From Parendozoicomonas callyspongiae (GTDB taxonomy: Bacteria > Pseudomonadota > Gammaproteobacteria > Pseudomonadales > Endozoicomonadaceae): a DNA stretch of 34,007 nt. Where the stretch lies: positions 1-34,007 of the forward strand of contig NZ_JAMFLX010000035.1 in assembly GCF_023502345.1 (NCBI RefSeq), in the 5' to 3' direction. The translations under genes and the position numbers were made by a program. Position 1 is the first letter of the stretch, and each line of letters starts with the position of its first letter. The notes beneath the pieces are model-generated. The model was not told where the DNA came from. It ran no database searches and saw only the letters and a program-made list of their open reading frames with translations. Below are positions 1 through 6,953 of the stretch, piece by piece.

Positions 1-278
1 ACATTTTTTAATATGGCTCGCTCTTCTTTCAATTTTGCGTTCTCTTTGCGTAAACGCTTGAGTTCGTCGTATACATGTTCATCATTATGCTCCTGCTTTT
101 TTGAGGCTTTACCAGACTCTTTAGGCCTGTGGAGCTTACTGATCCAGGTATGAAGAGTGTTTACATTTACACCCAGTTCCCTGGCTGTTATCGTTACCGG
201 CTGATCAGATTCTACAGCCAGTTTAACTGCCGATTCTTTGAATTCAGCTGTATAGGTTTTCGTTTTCTTTTCTGACAT
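1..278 (-). CDS. IS3-family transposase OrfA (partial, runs off the window)
   Basis: Reading leftward from an ATG at 278, the frame stays open to the window edge (92 codons). The product starts MSEKKTKTYTAEFKESAVKL, continues with a helix-turn-helix region containing TARELGVNVNTLHTWISKLH, and then becomes a Lys/Glu/Leu-rich coiled coil containing DELKRLRKENAKLKEERAIL. This is the usual plan of the small IS3-family OrfA, in which an HTH_Tnp_1 DNA-binding domain is followed by a leucine-zipper-like segment that ends near the frameshift into OrfB. The OrfB integrase would lie outside the window. The 62-bp leader between the ORF and the deduced element end at about 340 fits this family. The subgroup cannot be assigned from this fragment. 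Confidence 0.85.
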   Translation of the reverse strand, partial: MSEKKTKTYTAEFKESAVKLAVESDQPVTITARELGVNVNTLHTWISKLHRPKESGKASKKQEHNDEHVYDELKRLRKENAKLKEERAILKN

Positions 279-340
279 TTGGACACACCTTAATGGGGTT
301 TGATATTACCCGTGTTTGTGTGTCCGGAGAACTATAACCA
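1..340 (-). mobile_element. IS3-family insertion sequence, one end
   Basis: The outer end is placed at about 340, where the minus strand begins TGGTTATAGTTCTCCGGACA. A terminal TG and an internal GGACA box are typical of IS3-family ends. At this point a reading frame with strong AHH-nuclease similarity begins on the plus strand, and the frame hits a stop at 335-337 inside the element. The opposite end is outside the window, so the target duplication cannot be read. The boundary could be off by a few bases. Confidence 0.65.
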
Positions 341-673
341 CTCCACCATATTATTCCAGGTGGTGATAAAAGATTTGTTAAAGCTGCAACATTACGAGCC
401 CGTCTGGCCAGAGCAAAAATCAGAGTGAATGACTCAGACAATGGAGTCTGGCTTCCAAAAACCAAACGCGACCGATTACCTCAGCATCCAGCTGCTGTCG
501 CCCATAGGAATATCCATAGAGAGGGGTACTACAGATTTCTCACAGGTATTTTCTCGACAGAAAAAAGCAAGATCATGTTTCGTGTCAAACTGAGCACTGC
601 CACTACGATGCTACAAAACGGTGATATTCCTGACTGGGTCATGCTCCCCAAACACCTGCTACCGGACGAATAA
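341..673 (+). pseudogene. AHH-type HNH nuclease toxin, C-terminal fragment cut by the IS3 element
   Basis: From 341 the frame reads LHHIIPGGDKRF, then KAATLRARLARAKIRVND, then NGVWLP, an AVAHRNIHREGYY stretch and a C-terminal helix ending at 673. This is the order of motifs in AHH-family (HNH superfamily) toxin domains: a His-His pair, an NGV-LP motif and a downstream H...YY segment. These domains usually sit at the C-terminus of long polymorphic toxins. The first residue of the A/G-H-H motif and everything upstream is replaced by IS sequence. An internal GTG at 425 gives an 82-residue frame, but it lacks the His-His pair and is unlikely to be active. The immunity-like gene starts 2 bp downstream. 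The family assignment comes from motif recognition only. Confidence 0.72.
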
Positions 674-675
674 CA

Positions 676-1227
676 ATGATTTATCGACTGGACTTCGACT
701 TGGATAAGTATTCTGCCCTCTTCATTGATCCTGATGAAATGGAAGAGGTTATGGATGATTTGTATTACCCCGAAGGTGAACCACTATCTGGTGAATGGAA
801 TGCTCCAAAGGGCGTGCTTTGTGATGGAAAGGATCAGGGGCGCGATCTTGAGAGCTCTGATATTTGTACCTGGGAAGGGAACCTTGTTTTAGGTCCGAAG
901 GCTTATGAGTTGTTGGGAGATAAGCTGCGTCCGTATAGTGAGCTGCTTCCCGTTTATGTGAACAGTGAGCTTTGGTATGTCGTGAATATCCTGACTGTTA
1001 CTGATGCAGTTGATTACACAAAGAGTGAACAGGATTTGCGAGGGGGGATCTACGTTGGTCTCAAGAGTTTGCAGTTCAATGAAGGTATGCTCACCAACAT
1101 CCTTCTTTTCAAGACGGACTTTGATGAGAAAGTCGGAAACTTTTGCAATGAGCGTTTTCGTGAAGAGGTGGAAGACACTTGCCGGTTAACAGGTGTCGTC
1201 TTTCGTACCAACCTCGAGCGCCCCTAA
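676..1227 (+). CDS. Imm11/DUF1629-like immunity protein
   Basis: A 183-residue soluble acidic protein that starts 2 bp after the toxin fragment. The segment LWYVVNILTVTDAVDYTKSE followed by a C-terminal RFREEVEDTCRLTGVVF matches the pattern I know for the DUF1629/Imm11 family: a hydrophobic strand, a T/V-D-x-x-D-x-x-x-S motif, and a final E-E...-LTGV-F motif. These proteins are commonly encoded next to polymorphic toxins, including AHH nucleases, and are thought to bind and neutralise the partner nuclease in the cytoplasm. With the toxin disrupted, the gene may now be an orphan or may protect against toxin from related strains. No signal peptide or membrane segment is seen. The start is supported by tight coupling rather than a clear ribosome-binding site. 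Confidence 0.72.
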   Translation: MIYRLDFDLDKYSALFIDPDEMEEVMDDLYYPEGEPLSGEWNAPKGVLCDGKDQGRDLESSDICTWEGNLVLGPKAYELLGDKLRPYSELLPVYVNSELWYVVNILTVTDAVDYTKSEQDLRGGIYVGLKSLQFNEGMLTNILLFKTDFDEKVGNFCNERFREEVEDTCRLTGVVFRTNLERP

Positions 1228-1311
1228 ACTTTTGCCGGGGACCCAGGGCAAGGATTCAGACTGCGGGTCTACGGCACCGCGAGATTTCGCTAGCGACAGA
1301 GCAAAAATCGA

Positions 1312-1386
1312 GGTTGACACAGGTTGACAGATTGGTTGACATTTTGAGTGAAAATCAAACAATAACAACAAGTTAGCGTGTCAACC
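1312..1386. repeat. Cluster of GGTTGACA sites (three direct, one inverted)
   Basis: GGTTGACA occurs at 1312-1319, 1322-1329 and 1334-1341, with start-to-start spacings of 10 and 12 bp. Its reverse complement TGTCAACC is at 1379-1386. Spacing near one helical turn would suit a multimeric DNA-binding protein. It could equally be a tandem series of -35-like TTGACA boxes. No gene is obviously controlled. Confidence 0.5.
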
Positions 1387-1397
1387 AGAGTTCGCTC

Positions 1398-1532
1398 GTA
1401 AACATTCGGTGAACCCGTTTGCTGAGCTCGCAATCCCTTGGTACCAGAGGAGTTCTTTTTTTGGTACGAAGTAACTATGTTGCTACAGCCCTTGAAAACT
1501 GGGGATATGACATGGGTTCACCGAATACTTAC
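1398..1532. mobile_element. IS66-type MITE, copy 1 (135 bp)
   Basis: The element begins GTAAACATTCGGTGAACCC and its other end, read on the minus strand, is GTAAGTATTCGGTGAACCC, so the terminal inverted repeats differ at only two positions. It is flanked by the direct repeat GTTCGCTC at 1390-1397 and 1533-1540. An end beginning GTAA plus an 8-bp target duplication are hallmarks of the IS66 family. No protein is encoded. A nearly identical copy lies at 27481-27614. The rest of the 1228-1712 gap holds the GGTTGACA cluster and a small GGGCGG/CCGCCC hairpin at 1634-1652. Confidence 0.9.
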
Positions 1533-1712
1533 GTTCGCTCTAGGTAAGAAGATTATGTGGAATAAGGCGATGCTCTTTAAGTTAATAGCTTTAAGTTAAC
1601 ACATTCAGGTGTGGGGAAGCCTGTGAGAGAGTCGGGCGGTAATGATCCGCCCTATATGCAAGATGCAAGAGAAAGTATCAGAATAGTGTCGCTAATACCT
1701 TCAATAATACTT

Positions 1713-2405
1713 TCAGGCCGCTTTCCCAATTAAAAGGGAGAAGTATGTTCTGACTTTCGATACAAAAGAGCGTTTCTTAGGAGTAATTCGATAGCTGGGC
1801 TGTTCTTCACAACCTTCACAGGAATGGGCTGCAGTATCGTGGCCTTGTACGCCATTCTCCAGTAGATCAACAACATCGGCAGCAATTTCACCCGTAAAGC
1901 GAATGCATTGCTGGATATGTTCTGTAGAGCCGAATTCCATGTTCTTGATGAGTTTGCGGCAGCAGACATATTTATTACGAAGAATAAATCGGTCATGCAG
2001 CTCAGCTGAAAGGGGGAACAGCTCTTCGGATACTTTTTCACCAGCTTTCTCTCTGCCCCGGTCCAGCCCCAGAGCCATAACTCCGCCGGCTACAGCTCCG
2101 CAGATACAGCCTGAATGAGCTATTCCCACAGGAAAGCCTGAAGCCATTTTCACCATGGCGGGATCGGCAGGCTGGCCAAGATGGTCATTCACCACGGAAA
2201 AAACCGTTTCTGAGCACATAAACTTACCCTTTCTGTAAAGGGCTTCTGCACGTTTACGGGCTTGCTCGCTAACGTCGCTGTACTGACGGTTCAATTCCTG
2301 CTCACGGCGTTGTGCGACCCGCTCTTTTAGCGAGATTTTCCCTGAGCGGTTTTGCGAAGTACCACTGGTGGAGAGTGGCTTGGAGGGGATTTTTTCTTCT
2401 GACAT
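1713..2405 (-). CDS. C_GCAxxG_C_C-family putative redox protein
   Basis: A 230-residue protein. After about 50 hydrophilic residues it shows the Cys pattern of the C_GCAxxG_C_C family: MCSETVF, then GIAHSGCICGAVAGGVMALG (the GC-x-x-GA core), then a CC pair in KYVCCRKLI, and finally C-IRFTGEIA. The family is a small Cys-rich domain predicted to be redox active or to bind metal or Fe-S; no reaction is established. Extra features are the N-terminal Lys/Arg/Gln-rich extension and a C-terminal region with C-E-G-C and a short hydrophobic end. It is the last gene of a leftward operon with the membrane protein and the rhodanese, with a 44-bp gap upstream. Sulfur or thiol-redox handling is suggested by context only. 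Confidence 0.75.
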   Translation of the reverse strand: MSEEKIPSKPLSTSGTSQNRSGKISLKERVAQRREQELNRQYSDVSEQARKRAEALYRKGKFMCSETVFSVVNDHLGQPADPAMVKMASGFPVGIAHSGCICGAVAGGVMALGLDRGREKAGEKVSEELFPLSAELHDRFILRNKYVCCRKLIKNMEFGSTEHIQQCIRFTGEIAADVVDLLENGVQGHDTAAHSCEGCEEQPSYRITPKKRSFVSKVRTYFSLLIGKAA

Positions 2406-2449
2406 TTCTTGACCAGGTTCAATAGCTGGTTAAATAGAGAAACGGATTA

Positions 2450-2899
2450 TCAGGCTGTCTTGGTGTTGCTAGTCCGGGAAAACAGCTGAAAGATATCTTT
2501 GCCCAAAGGAAAAGCTGCCATTGCAAGCATTCCTGCTTCAAGAGAAAACAGGATATATGTATAGGTGTAGAGCTCTTCCAGAGTCTGGCTGTTGAGTGCG
2601 GCCACGAATAGTCCAGGCAAAATGATCAGGGCGCTGGCCTGCAAGATCGTTGCCCGCTTGGTGAACACCCTGAGTAAGGCGTATATAACCAGAACGGTTG
2701 CCAGGCTCAAATGAAGAGCAAGCATCTCTGGGGAATAGATACCTGCAAGATGCTCCATCTTTCTGTAGAAGATATGGCGCATGACACCAGCTTTATACAG
2801 AGTAAGATCTTCCAGAACTGCGCAGGCTATCAGGGCAGAAACGGTAAGCACCCAGACCATAAGATCCAGGTGCCAGCTTTTGAAACGATCAAGCTTCAT
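2450..2899 (-). CDS. Small four-helix inner-membrane protein, unknown function
   Basis: 149 residues with four likely membrane segments: about 12-30 (MVWVLTVSALIACAVL), 58-78 (MLALHLSLATVLVIYALL), 85-103 (ILQASALIILPGLFVAAL) and 110-135. Its start codon overlaps the rhodanese stop in a TAATG arrangement, so translation of the two is probably coupled. I do not recognise the family. Its place between an exported sulfurtransferase and a Cys-rich redox protein suggests it may connect the periplasmic and cytoplasmic partners, but that is inference. It contains only one cysteine, in the first helix, so it is unlikely to be a thiol-electron carrier by itself. Confidence 0.7.
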   Translation of the reverse strand: MKLDRFKSWHLDLMVWVLTVSALIACAVLEDLTLYKAGVMRHIFYRKMEHLAGIYSPEMLALHLSLATVLVIYALLRVFTKRATILQASALIILPGLFVAALNSQTLEELYTYTYILFSLEAGMLAMAAFPLGKDIFQLFSRTSNTKTA

Positions 2900-4254
2900 T
2901 ATTTTATGACAGGTCCGGTTTCAGAAGGCAGGCCTGCATTACTCCAGCCGATCCAGCCATCACTGTAAACACTGATATCTTTAAGGCCTGCTACGTCAGC
3001 ATAGTAGTAGATTTCAGCTGCACGCCATCCGCTGCCACACATAAAGGCCAGCTTCTTGGAGGTATCGATACCCTGTTCTTTCCACAGTTCCAGGAACTCG
3101 CTGGGGTTGCGCATGGTGTTGTCAGGGTTGCGGAAGAATTCCATACCGTAGGAGCCGCTGGTGCCGGCATAGCCAAAGACGGAGCCAGGAATACGACCTT
3201 TCTTGTCGTGGTAGGTGTAACCGGTGATCTTGCCCAGATGTTCATCCATGGTGCGGTTATCAACCAGAACAAAGTTGTCGTTCTTGCCGACATTGTTCTT
3301 AACATATTCCATGGTGGTAAACACTTCAGGGTTGGCTGGGGTTGGTGCGCCAAAGTCTTTAACTGGTGTTGGCTTGTGGCTCTTCTTCTCCAGCTCATAG
3401 CCGGCCATGGTCCAGGCTAGAGTGCCACCGTTGAGGATACGGACATCCTTAACGCCCAGATATTTCAGAACCATCGCCATGCGATAGGCTGCCATGTCCT
3501 CTTCACTGCTGACTACTACGGTGTCGTTTTTAGTGAAACCGAAGTCCAGTGCGAACTGAGTCAGAGCTTCATCGTCAGCCAGCATCCACATGGTGGGCTT
3601 GGTCTCGGTGGGTGGCTCAATAATATCGGTATTGACGTGGAATGAAGTTGGTATATGACCTTTGCCGTAAGAAGCTTTTTCAGGTCCCCAGCTGGCTTCA
3701 ACCATCTTGATGGTTTCTGCGTTCTCGAAGGTTTCAGGGCGCTTACCGTCAAGAATATCCTTAACAACTACGGCAGGCACAATATCTTGATAGCGTGTGA
3801 ATTTTTCCAGAGGGCGCTTGCTGTCGTCTGCCCACTTGTTGATGTCGAAGCGATATAGATTGTGGTATCCCTGCTTGTACAGGTAATCAGCAACGGCTTC
3901 GGCATCTTTGCCATTGGCATCGTAAAGAACGATGTTGCGGTCTTTGGCAATTCCCTTTGTTTGCAGAGCCAGTTTCAGGTCGTCCTGCAGGCTGTCTTTT
4001 TTAACTTTCAGCCAGTTGGCGGAGAAATCTTCAGCGCCAGGGATATGACCGCCACGTTTTACGCCATCAAGTTTCCAGCCATTGAATGCGTCATTCAGAC
4101 GGGTATCGACAATAACCCAGTCCTGTTGCTTCAGATGGGAGGCAACTTCAGATGCCGTCAGGGTTTTAATAAAGACGTTCTGGTCTGCCGCTTTTGCTGT
4201 AAAACTGAGGGCGAGAAAAACCGCAGGCATTAGCCTGAAAAGGATACGAAACAT
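2899..4254 (-). CDS. Periplasmic triple-rhodanese sulfurtransferase (YnjE-like)
   Basis: 451 residues. The N-terminus is a Sec signal peptide that ends near SFTAKAA, around residue 23. Three rhodanese modules follow. The first (about 30-150) and second (about 175-300) carry Asp or Ser at the active-loop position (LYDANGKDAE and VVSSEEDMAAYR), so they should be catalytically silent. The third (about 315-445) has the loop CGSGWRAAE with Cys406. E. coli YnjE has the same three-domain plan and a closely similar CGTGWR loop. Rhodaneses move sulfane sulfur through a Cys persulfide, and this one would act in the periplasm. It heads an operon with the membrane protein and the C_GCAxxG_C_C protein. 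The start is chosen for the signal peptide. Confidence 0.85.
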   Translation of the reverse strand: MFRILFRLMPAVFLALSFTAKAADQNVFIKTLTASEVASHLKQQDWVIVDTRLNDAFNGWKLDGVKRGGHIPGAEDFSANWLKVKKDSLQDDLKLALQTKGIAKDRNIVLYDANGKDAEAVADYLYKQGYHNLYRFDINKWADDSKRPLEKFTRYQDIVPAVVVKDILDGKRPETFENAETIKMVEASWGPEKASYGKGHIPTSFHVNTDIIEPPTETKPTMWMLADDEALTQFALDFGFTKNDTVVVSSEEDMAAYRMAMVLKYLGVKDVRILNGGTLAWTMAGYELEKKSHKPTPVKDFGAPTPANPEVFTTMEYVKNNVGKNDNFVLVDNRTMDEHLGKITGYTYHDKKGRIPGSVFGYAGTSGSYGMEFFRNPDNTMRNPSEFLELWKEQGIDTSKKLAFMCGSGWRAAEIYYYADVAGLKDISVYSDGWIGWSNAGLPSETGPVIK

Positions 4255-4558
4255 TTCAATTCATCCTGTTGGGTAATTATTCGTTCTGGTGGGCGCAGAA
4301 TTAACAAGCGACCCTGGTTAGAAATCCGTTATCGAAAAACCACAGAAGATAAAATCGGGATGAACAGATTCGGGGAATGGACATTGTCCATATAAGAAGA
4401 TGAGAAACGCATTTATGACTCCAAGGTATGTGAGTTCAATAGTCACATTTTGAGGAACATCCTATTGGCTGGAGGGAAACTTTACCTTGCCTCAGGTCAA
4501 GTAATTTCGTCAGAACCTTGTCAGTTTGATTGTTGTTGAAAAACGGATATTAATTAAT
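4255..4558. other. Intergenic region upstream of the rhodanese operon
   Basis: About 300 bp of AT-rich sequence between the rhodanese start and the bacterioferritin terminator. It presumably holds the leftward promoter of the rhodanese operon. I found no convincing open frame (only runs under 20 codons), repeat or operator. Confidence 0.4.
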
Positions 4559-4584
4559 AAAAACCCAGCTATAGCGGGGTTTTT
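4559..4584 (-). terminator. Rho-independent terminator of the bacterioferritin-like gene
   Basis: AAAAACCC at 4559-4566 pairs with GGGTTTTT at 4577-4584 around a GC-TATA-GC tip with one mismatch. The minus strand runs out into T-rich sequence. It lies 20 bp past the stop codon at 4604 and could work in both directions. Confidence 0.75.
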
Positions 4585-4603
4585 AATTGAAGTGGTTGTT
4601 TGA

Positions 4604-5056
4604 CTAAACGACGCTGGCAATGTCTCCGGGTTTGCGCAGCATTTTGTCAATATCACCTATATGGGATTCTTCTTCCGCTATAAGTCGCCGGGCATACTCT
4701 TCGATTAGTATCATCTGGGCTTTTTCGGCGACTTCCAGAAGGTCGTAGTAAAATTTCACCCCGGATTTTTCGAATTCAAGAGATTCAACAAGAATATCGT
4801 CAATATCGTGCTTTGAGGTTTCCAGCAACTCTCCAATGCCGATAGAGGGGTGTTCTCCGAGATGAGTTATCATCTCTCCTGCTTCATGGGCATGGGTCAG
4901 GGTTTCTGTCGCCGCGCTGCGCAGCCAGCTGACGATAGGAATACGGCTATGGCCGAACACCATAAAGCTATAGTGTGTGTACCGCACAACGCCGGCCAGC
5001 TCATGTTCAAGAATGGCATTCAGTTTTTGTACAATTTCAGCTTTATATGAAGACAT
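4604..5056 (-). CDS. Bacterioferritin-like ferritin-fold protein
   Basis: 150 residues from the ATG at 5056, which has GGAG seven bases upstream; a longer frame to 5104 exists but lacks this support. The four-helix ferritin pattern is visible: LEHELAGVVRYTHYSF in helix A, THAHEAGEMITHLGEHPSIG in helix B, LEFEKSGVKFYYDLL in helix C and EEYARRLIAEEESHIGDIDK in helix D. The Glu and Glu-x-x-His residues are placed as diiron ligands. The length and the LGEHPS segment resemble the bacterioferritin/Dps-like group. Likely roles are iron storage or peroxide detoxification in the cytoplasm. Whether haem is bound cannot be told here. It is a single-gene unit with its own terminator. Confidence 0.8.
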   Translation of the reverse strand: MSSYKAEIVQKLNAILEHELAGVVRYTHYSFMVFGHSRIPIVSWLRSAATETLTHAHEAGEMITHLGEHPSIGIGELLETSKHDIDDILVESLEFEKSGVKFYYDLLEVAEKAQMILIEEYARRLIAEEESHIGDIDKMLRKPGDIASVV

Positions 5057-5215
5057 CAGGAACTCCGTTTTTGACTTTTCATCAGGCTGTCGGAGTATAG
5101 TCAACGGGCTTGTGCAGGAAGTTCGAACGGCAGGTTAGAAACCTTTCTTTCATGCCCTTGTACTTTGGTGGTAAATGCAGTCTCCTCGTGCTGTGAATTT
5201 TTTGAGTCGCTGTAA

Positions 5216-5767
5216 ATGAAAACACATCTGGTACTCTATGCATCCCATGACGGGCAGACTGCCCGTATCGCCAAAGCTATTCAGGATGAAATGGCCGCTT
5301 CCGGCCTGGATGTAAAGCTGCAGAATCTGGATGAACTTACTCCCGATTTTGATCCTTCCGCCTTTGGATCTTTTTTGATTACAGCCCCCATTCGCTATGG
5401 CTACCATCTGCCTGTAGCCAGAAAGTTTATTCAAACGCATTGCGACCTGTTGAATAAAACACCGAGTGGTTTCTTGAGTGTTAACCTGACAGCCCGAAAG
5501 CCGGAAAAGCAGGATCCAATGACCAACCGTTATATGGTCAAGTTTCTCAAGAAGAGTAGCTGGAAGCCTGGTTATCTGGGGGTGACAGCCGGTTCGCTTT
5601 TGTATAGTCGATATAATTTCTTTGATAGCATCATGATTCAGCTGATTATGAAGATCACCAAGGGCAGTACTGATGCATCAAAGGATATTGAATACACCGA
5701 CTGGAGTAAGGTCAGCGGCTTTGCTCAGGGGTATATCAAGTACCTGAAAGAAGCTGCCTCTGCATAA
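5216..5767 (+). CDS. hemG: Menaquinone-dependent protoporphyrinogen IX oxidase (flavodoxin fold)
   Basis: 183 residues, against 181 in E. coli HemG. The FMN-binding flavodoxin loop is at LYASHDGQTARIAKAI near the N-terminus. The segments PIRYGYHLPVARKFI, SVNLTARKPEKQDP, NRYMVKFLKKSSWKP, YNFFDSIMIQLIMKITKG and EYTDWSKV match HemG in order, including the long insertion that separates HemG from ordinary flavodoxins. The enzyme oxidises protoporphyrinogen IX to protoporphyrin IX, the penultimate step of haem synthesis, passing electrons to respiratory quinones at the inner membrane, and so works without oxygen. It stands alone, divergent from the bacterioferritin-like gene. No strong Shine-Dalgarno is seen before the ATG. 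Confidence 0.93.
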   Translation: MKTHLVLYASHDGQTARIAKAIQDEMAASGLDVKLQNLDELTPDFDPSAFGSFLITAPIRYGYHLPVARKFIQTHCDLLNKTPSGFLSVNLTARKPEKQDPMTNRYMVKFLKKSSWKPGYLGVTAGSLLYSRYNFFDSIMIQLIMKITKGSTDASKDIEYTDWSKVSGFAQGYIKYLKEAASA

Positions 5768-5818
5768 CCCATAACAGAAGCAGCTCGTTGTGTAAGTTTT
5801 AGGTGATGGGTTTGAGAT

Positions 5819-5920
5819 TTACCGCCGGTGACGGGCCACGTCACTGGCGAAGACTGAGAGCAGAGTGAAACCGTAAATAGCAGGCAGAACGAGAGATACC
5901 GCCAGGATCACGTAATCCAT
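5819..5920 (-). CDS. 33-residue single-span membrane peptide
   Basis: From an ATG at 5920 a frame encodes MDYVILAVSLVLPAIYGFTL followed by LSVFASDVARHRR. This gives one hydrophobic helix of about 20 residues and a short basic tail, which would face the cytoplasm by the positive-inside rule. A good Shine-Dalgarno (AGAAGGGA) lies just before the ATG. The same frame continues upstream to a start at 6055 (78 residues, adding a second hydrophobic stretch), but that portion is very AT-rich and has no ribosome site, so I prefer the short form. I do not recognise a family. It is divergent from the M23 peptidase gene and the two share a promoter region. Confidence 0.5.
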   Translation of the reverse strand: MDYVILAVSLVLPAIYGFTLLSVFASDVARHRR

Positions 5921-6061
5921 AAAGTTCCCTTCTTTTTGTAATATCAAAAAAACCGTTAATTTGAATCTTACCGAAGCAAGATTTACCAAACTGTATAAAT
6001 ACAAAACGGTAGCCCCTAATATATACAGAGAAATCCAACCTGTCAGGGAATTCATAGATCA

Positions 6062-6904
6062 ATGAAGCGCGGCATTCTATTCTTTTTTCTTATCTGGCTG
6101 GTGCCTGCCTGGGCAGCAGATGTAAGCGAACCTTTACTGACACAGGGAAGCCTTTACCTTGGTCAAACAGCACCCGACACCAAAGTGTTCTATAAGGGTG
6201 AGGAGGTTATGACAACATCCGAAGGCGAGTTTGTACTCGGTTTTGGCAGGGATGCAGATCTTGATCAGCAGTATGAAACAGTAACTCCTGGTGGTAAACG
6301 TCAGGTTCATGCTCTCAAGCTTCATGACAGGGACTTCAAAATTCAAAGAATCACCGGTGTTGCTAAAAAATATGTGAAACCATCTGAAGATCATCTGCGT
6401 AGAGTAAAGGGTGAGAACAAACTTGTCTGGCAGGCCAGGGATCATGAGACCACAAATGATGATTTCCTTGATGGTTTTATCCAGCCGGTAGATGGACCCA
6501 TTACAGGCGTTTACGGCAGCCAGCGTTACTTTAACGGAGAGCCCCGTCGCCCACATTACGGCCTGGACTATGCCGCACCAACGGGAACAGTAGTTGTTGC
6601 ACCGGCCAGTGGAAAAGTTGTTCTGGCTCATCCGAATATGTTCTTCTCTGGCGGTACCATGATTATTGATCATGGTATGGAAGTGAGCAGCAGTTTTCTT
6701 CACTTAAGTAAGCTACTGGTTAAGGAAGGAGCCTTTGTTGAACAGGGGCAGGGTGTCGCGGAGGTCGGAGCAACAGGGCGTGTAACCGGCGCGCACCTGG
6801 ACTGGCGGGTTAACTGGGGACAGGTAAAGCTGGATCCTGCCCTGGTTTTAAAAGATTTTCCGATTGAGCTGCCTGAAGAGTCTTCAGCAGCAGGAAACGA
6901 ATAG
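6062..6904 (+). CDS. Exported M23 (LytM-type) metallopeptidase
   Basis: 280 residues with a signal peptide that ends near PAWAA (about residue 19). The N-terminal part (20-140) is a beta-rich region of the kind that precedes M23 domains in gammaproteobacteria. The peptidase domain (about 140-255) has H165 and D169 in PHYGLDYAAPTGT, an F-SGGTMIIDHG segment, H214 in FLHLSK and H245 in GAHLDWRVNW. Members cleave or remodel peptide cross-bridges of peptidoglycan in the periplasm, or activate amidases. The usual final H-x-H is H-L-D here, a variant I have seen in proteobacterial members. It is followed 49 bp later by msrA on the same strand. Confidence 0.88.
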   Translation: MKRGILFFFLIWLVPAWAADVSEPLLTQGSLYLGQTAPDTKVFYKGEEVMTTSEGEFVLGFGRDADLDQQYETVTPGGKRQVHALKLHDRDFKIQRITGVAKKYVKPSEDHLRRVKGENKLVWQARDHETTNDDFLDGFIQPVDGPITGVYGSQRYFNGEPRRPHYGLDYAAPTGTVVVAPASGKVVLAHPNMFFSGGTMIIDHGMEVSSSFLHLSKLLVKEGAFVEQGQGVAEVGATGRVTGAHLDWRVNWGQVKLDPALVLKDFPIELPEESSAAGNE

Positions 6905-6953
6905 GTTGAAATAGACAGACGGTTATGTCTGTTTGGAGTGGGAGGTTGTACAA

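Noticed and set aside
1179-1376. Short overlapping frames after the immunity gene
   Set aside because: They overlap the immunity gene's end and the GGTTGACA cluster and show no protein-like features.
1634-1652. GGGCGG/CCGCCC hairpin as the terminator of the rhodanese operon
   Set aside because: It has only six base pairs and no U-run on the minus strand, so it is too weak to call.
5841-6062. 73-codon minus-strand frame overlapping the small membrane peptide
   Set aside because: It is out of frame with the peptide supported by a ribosome site, and its composition is not protein-like.
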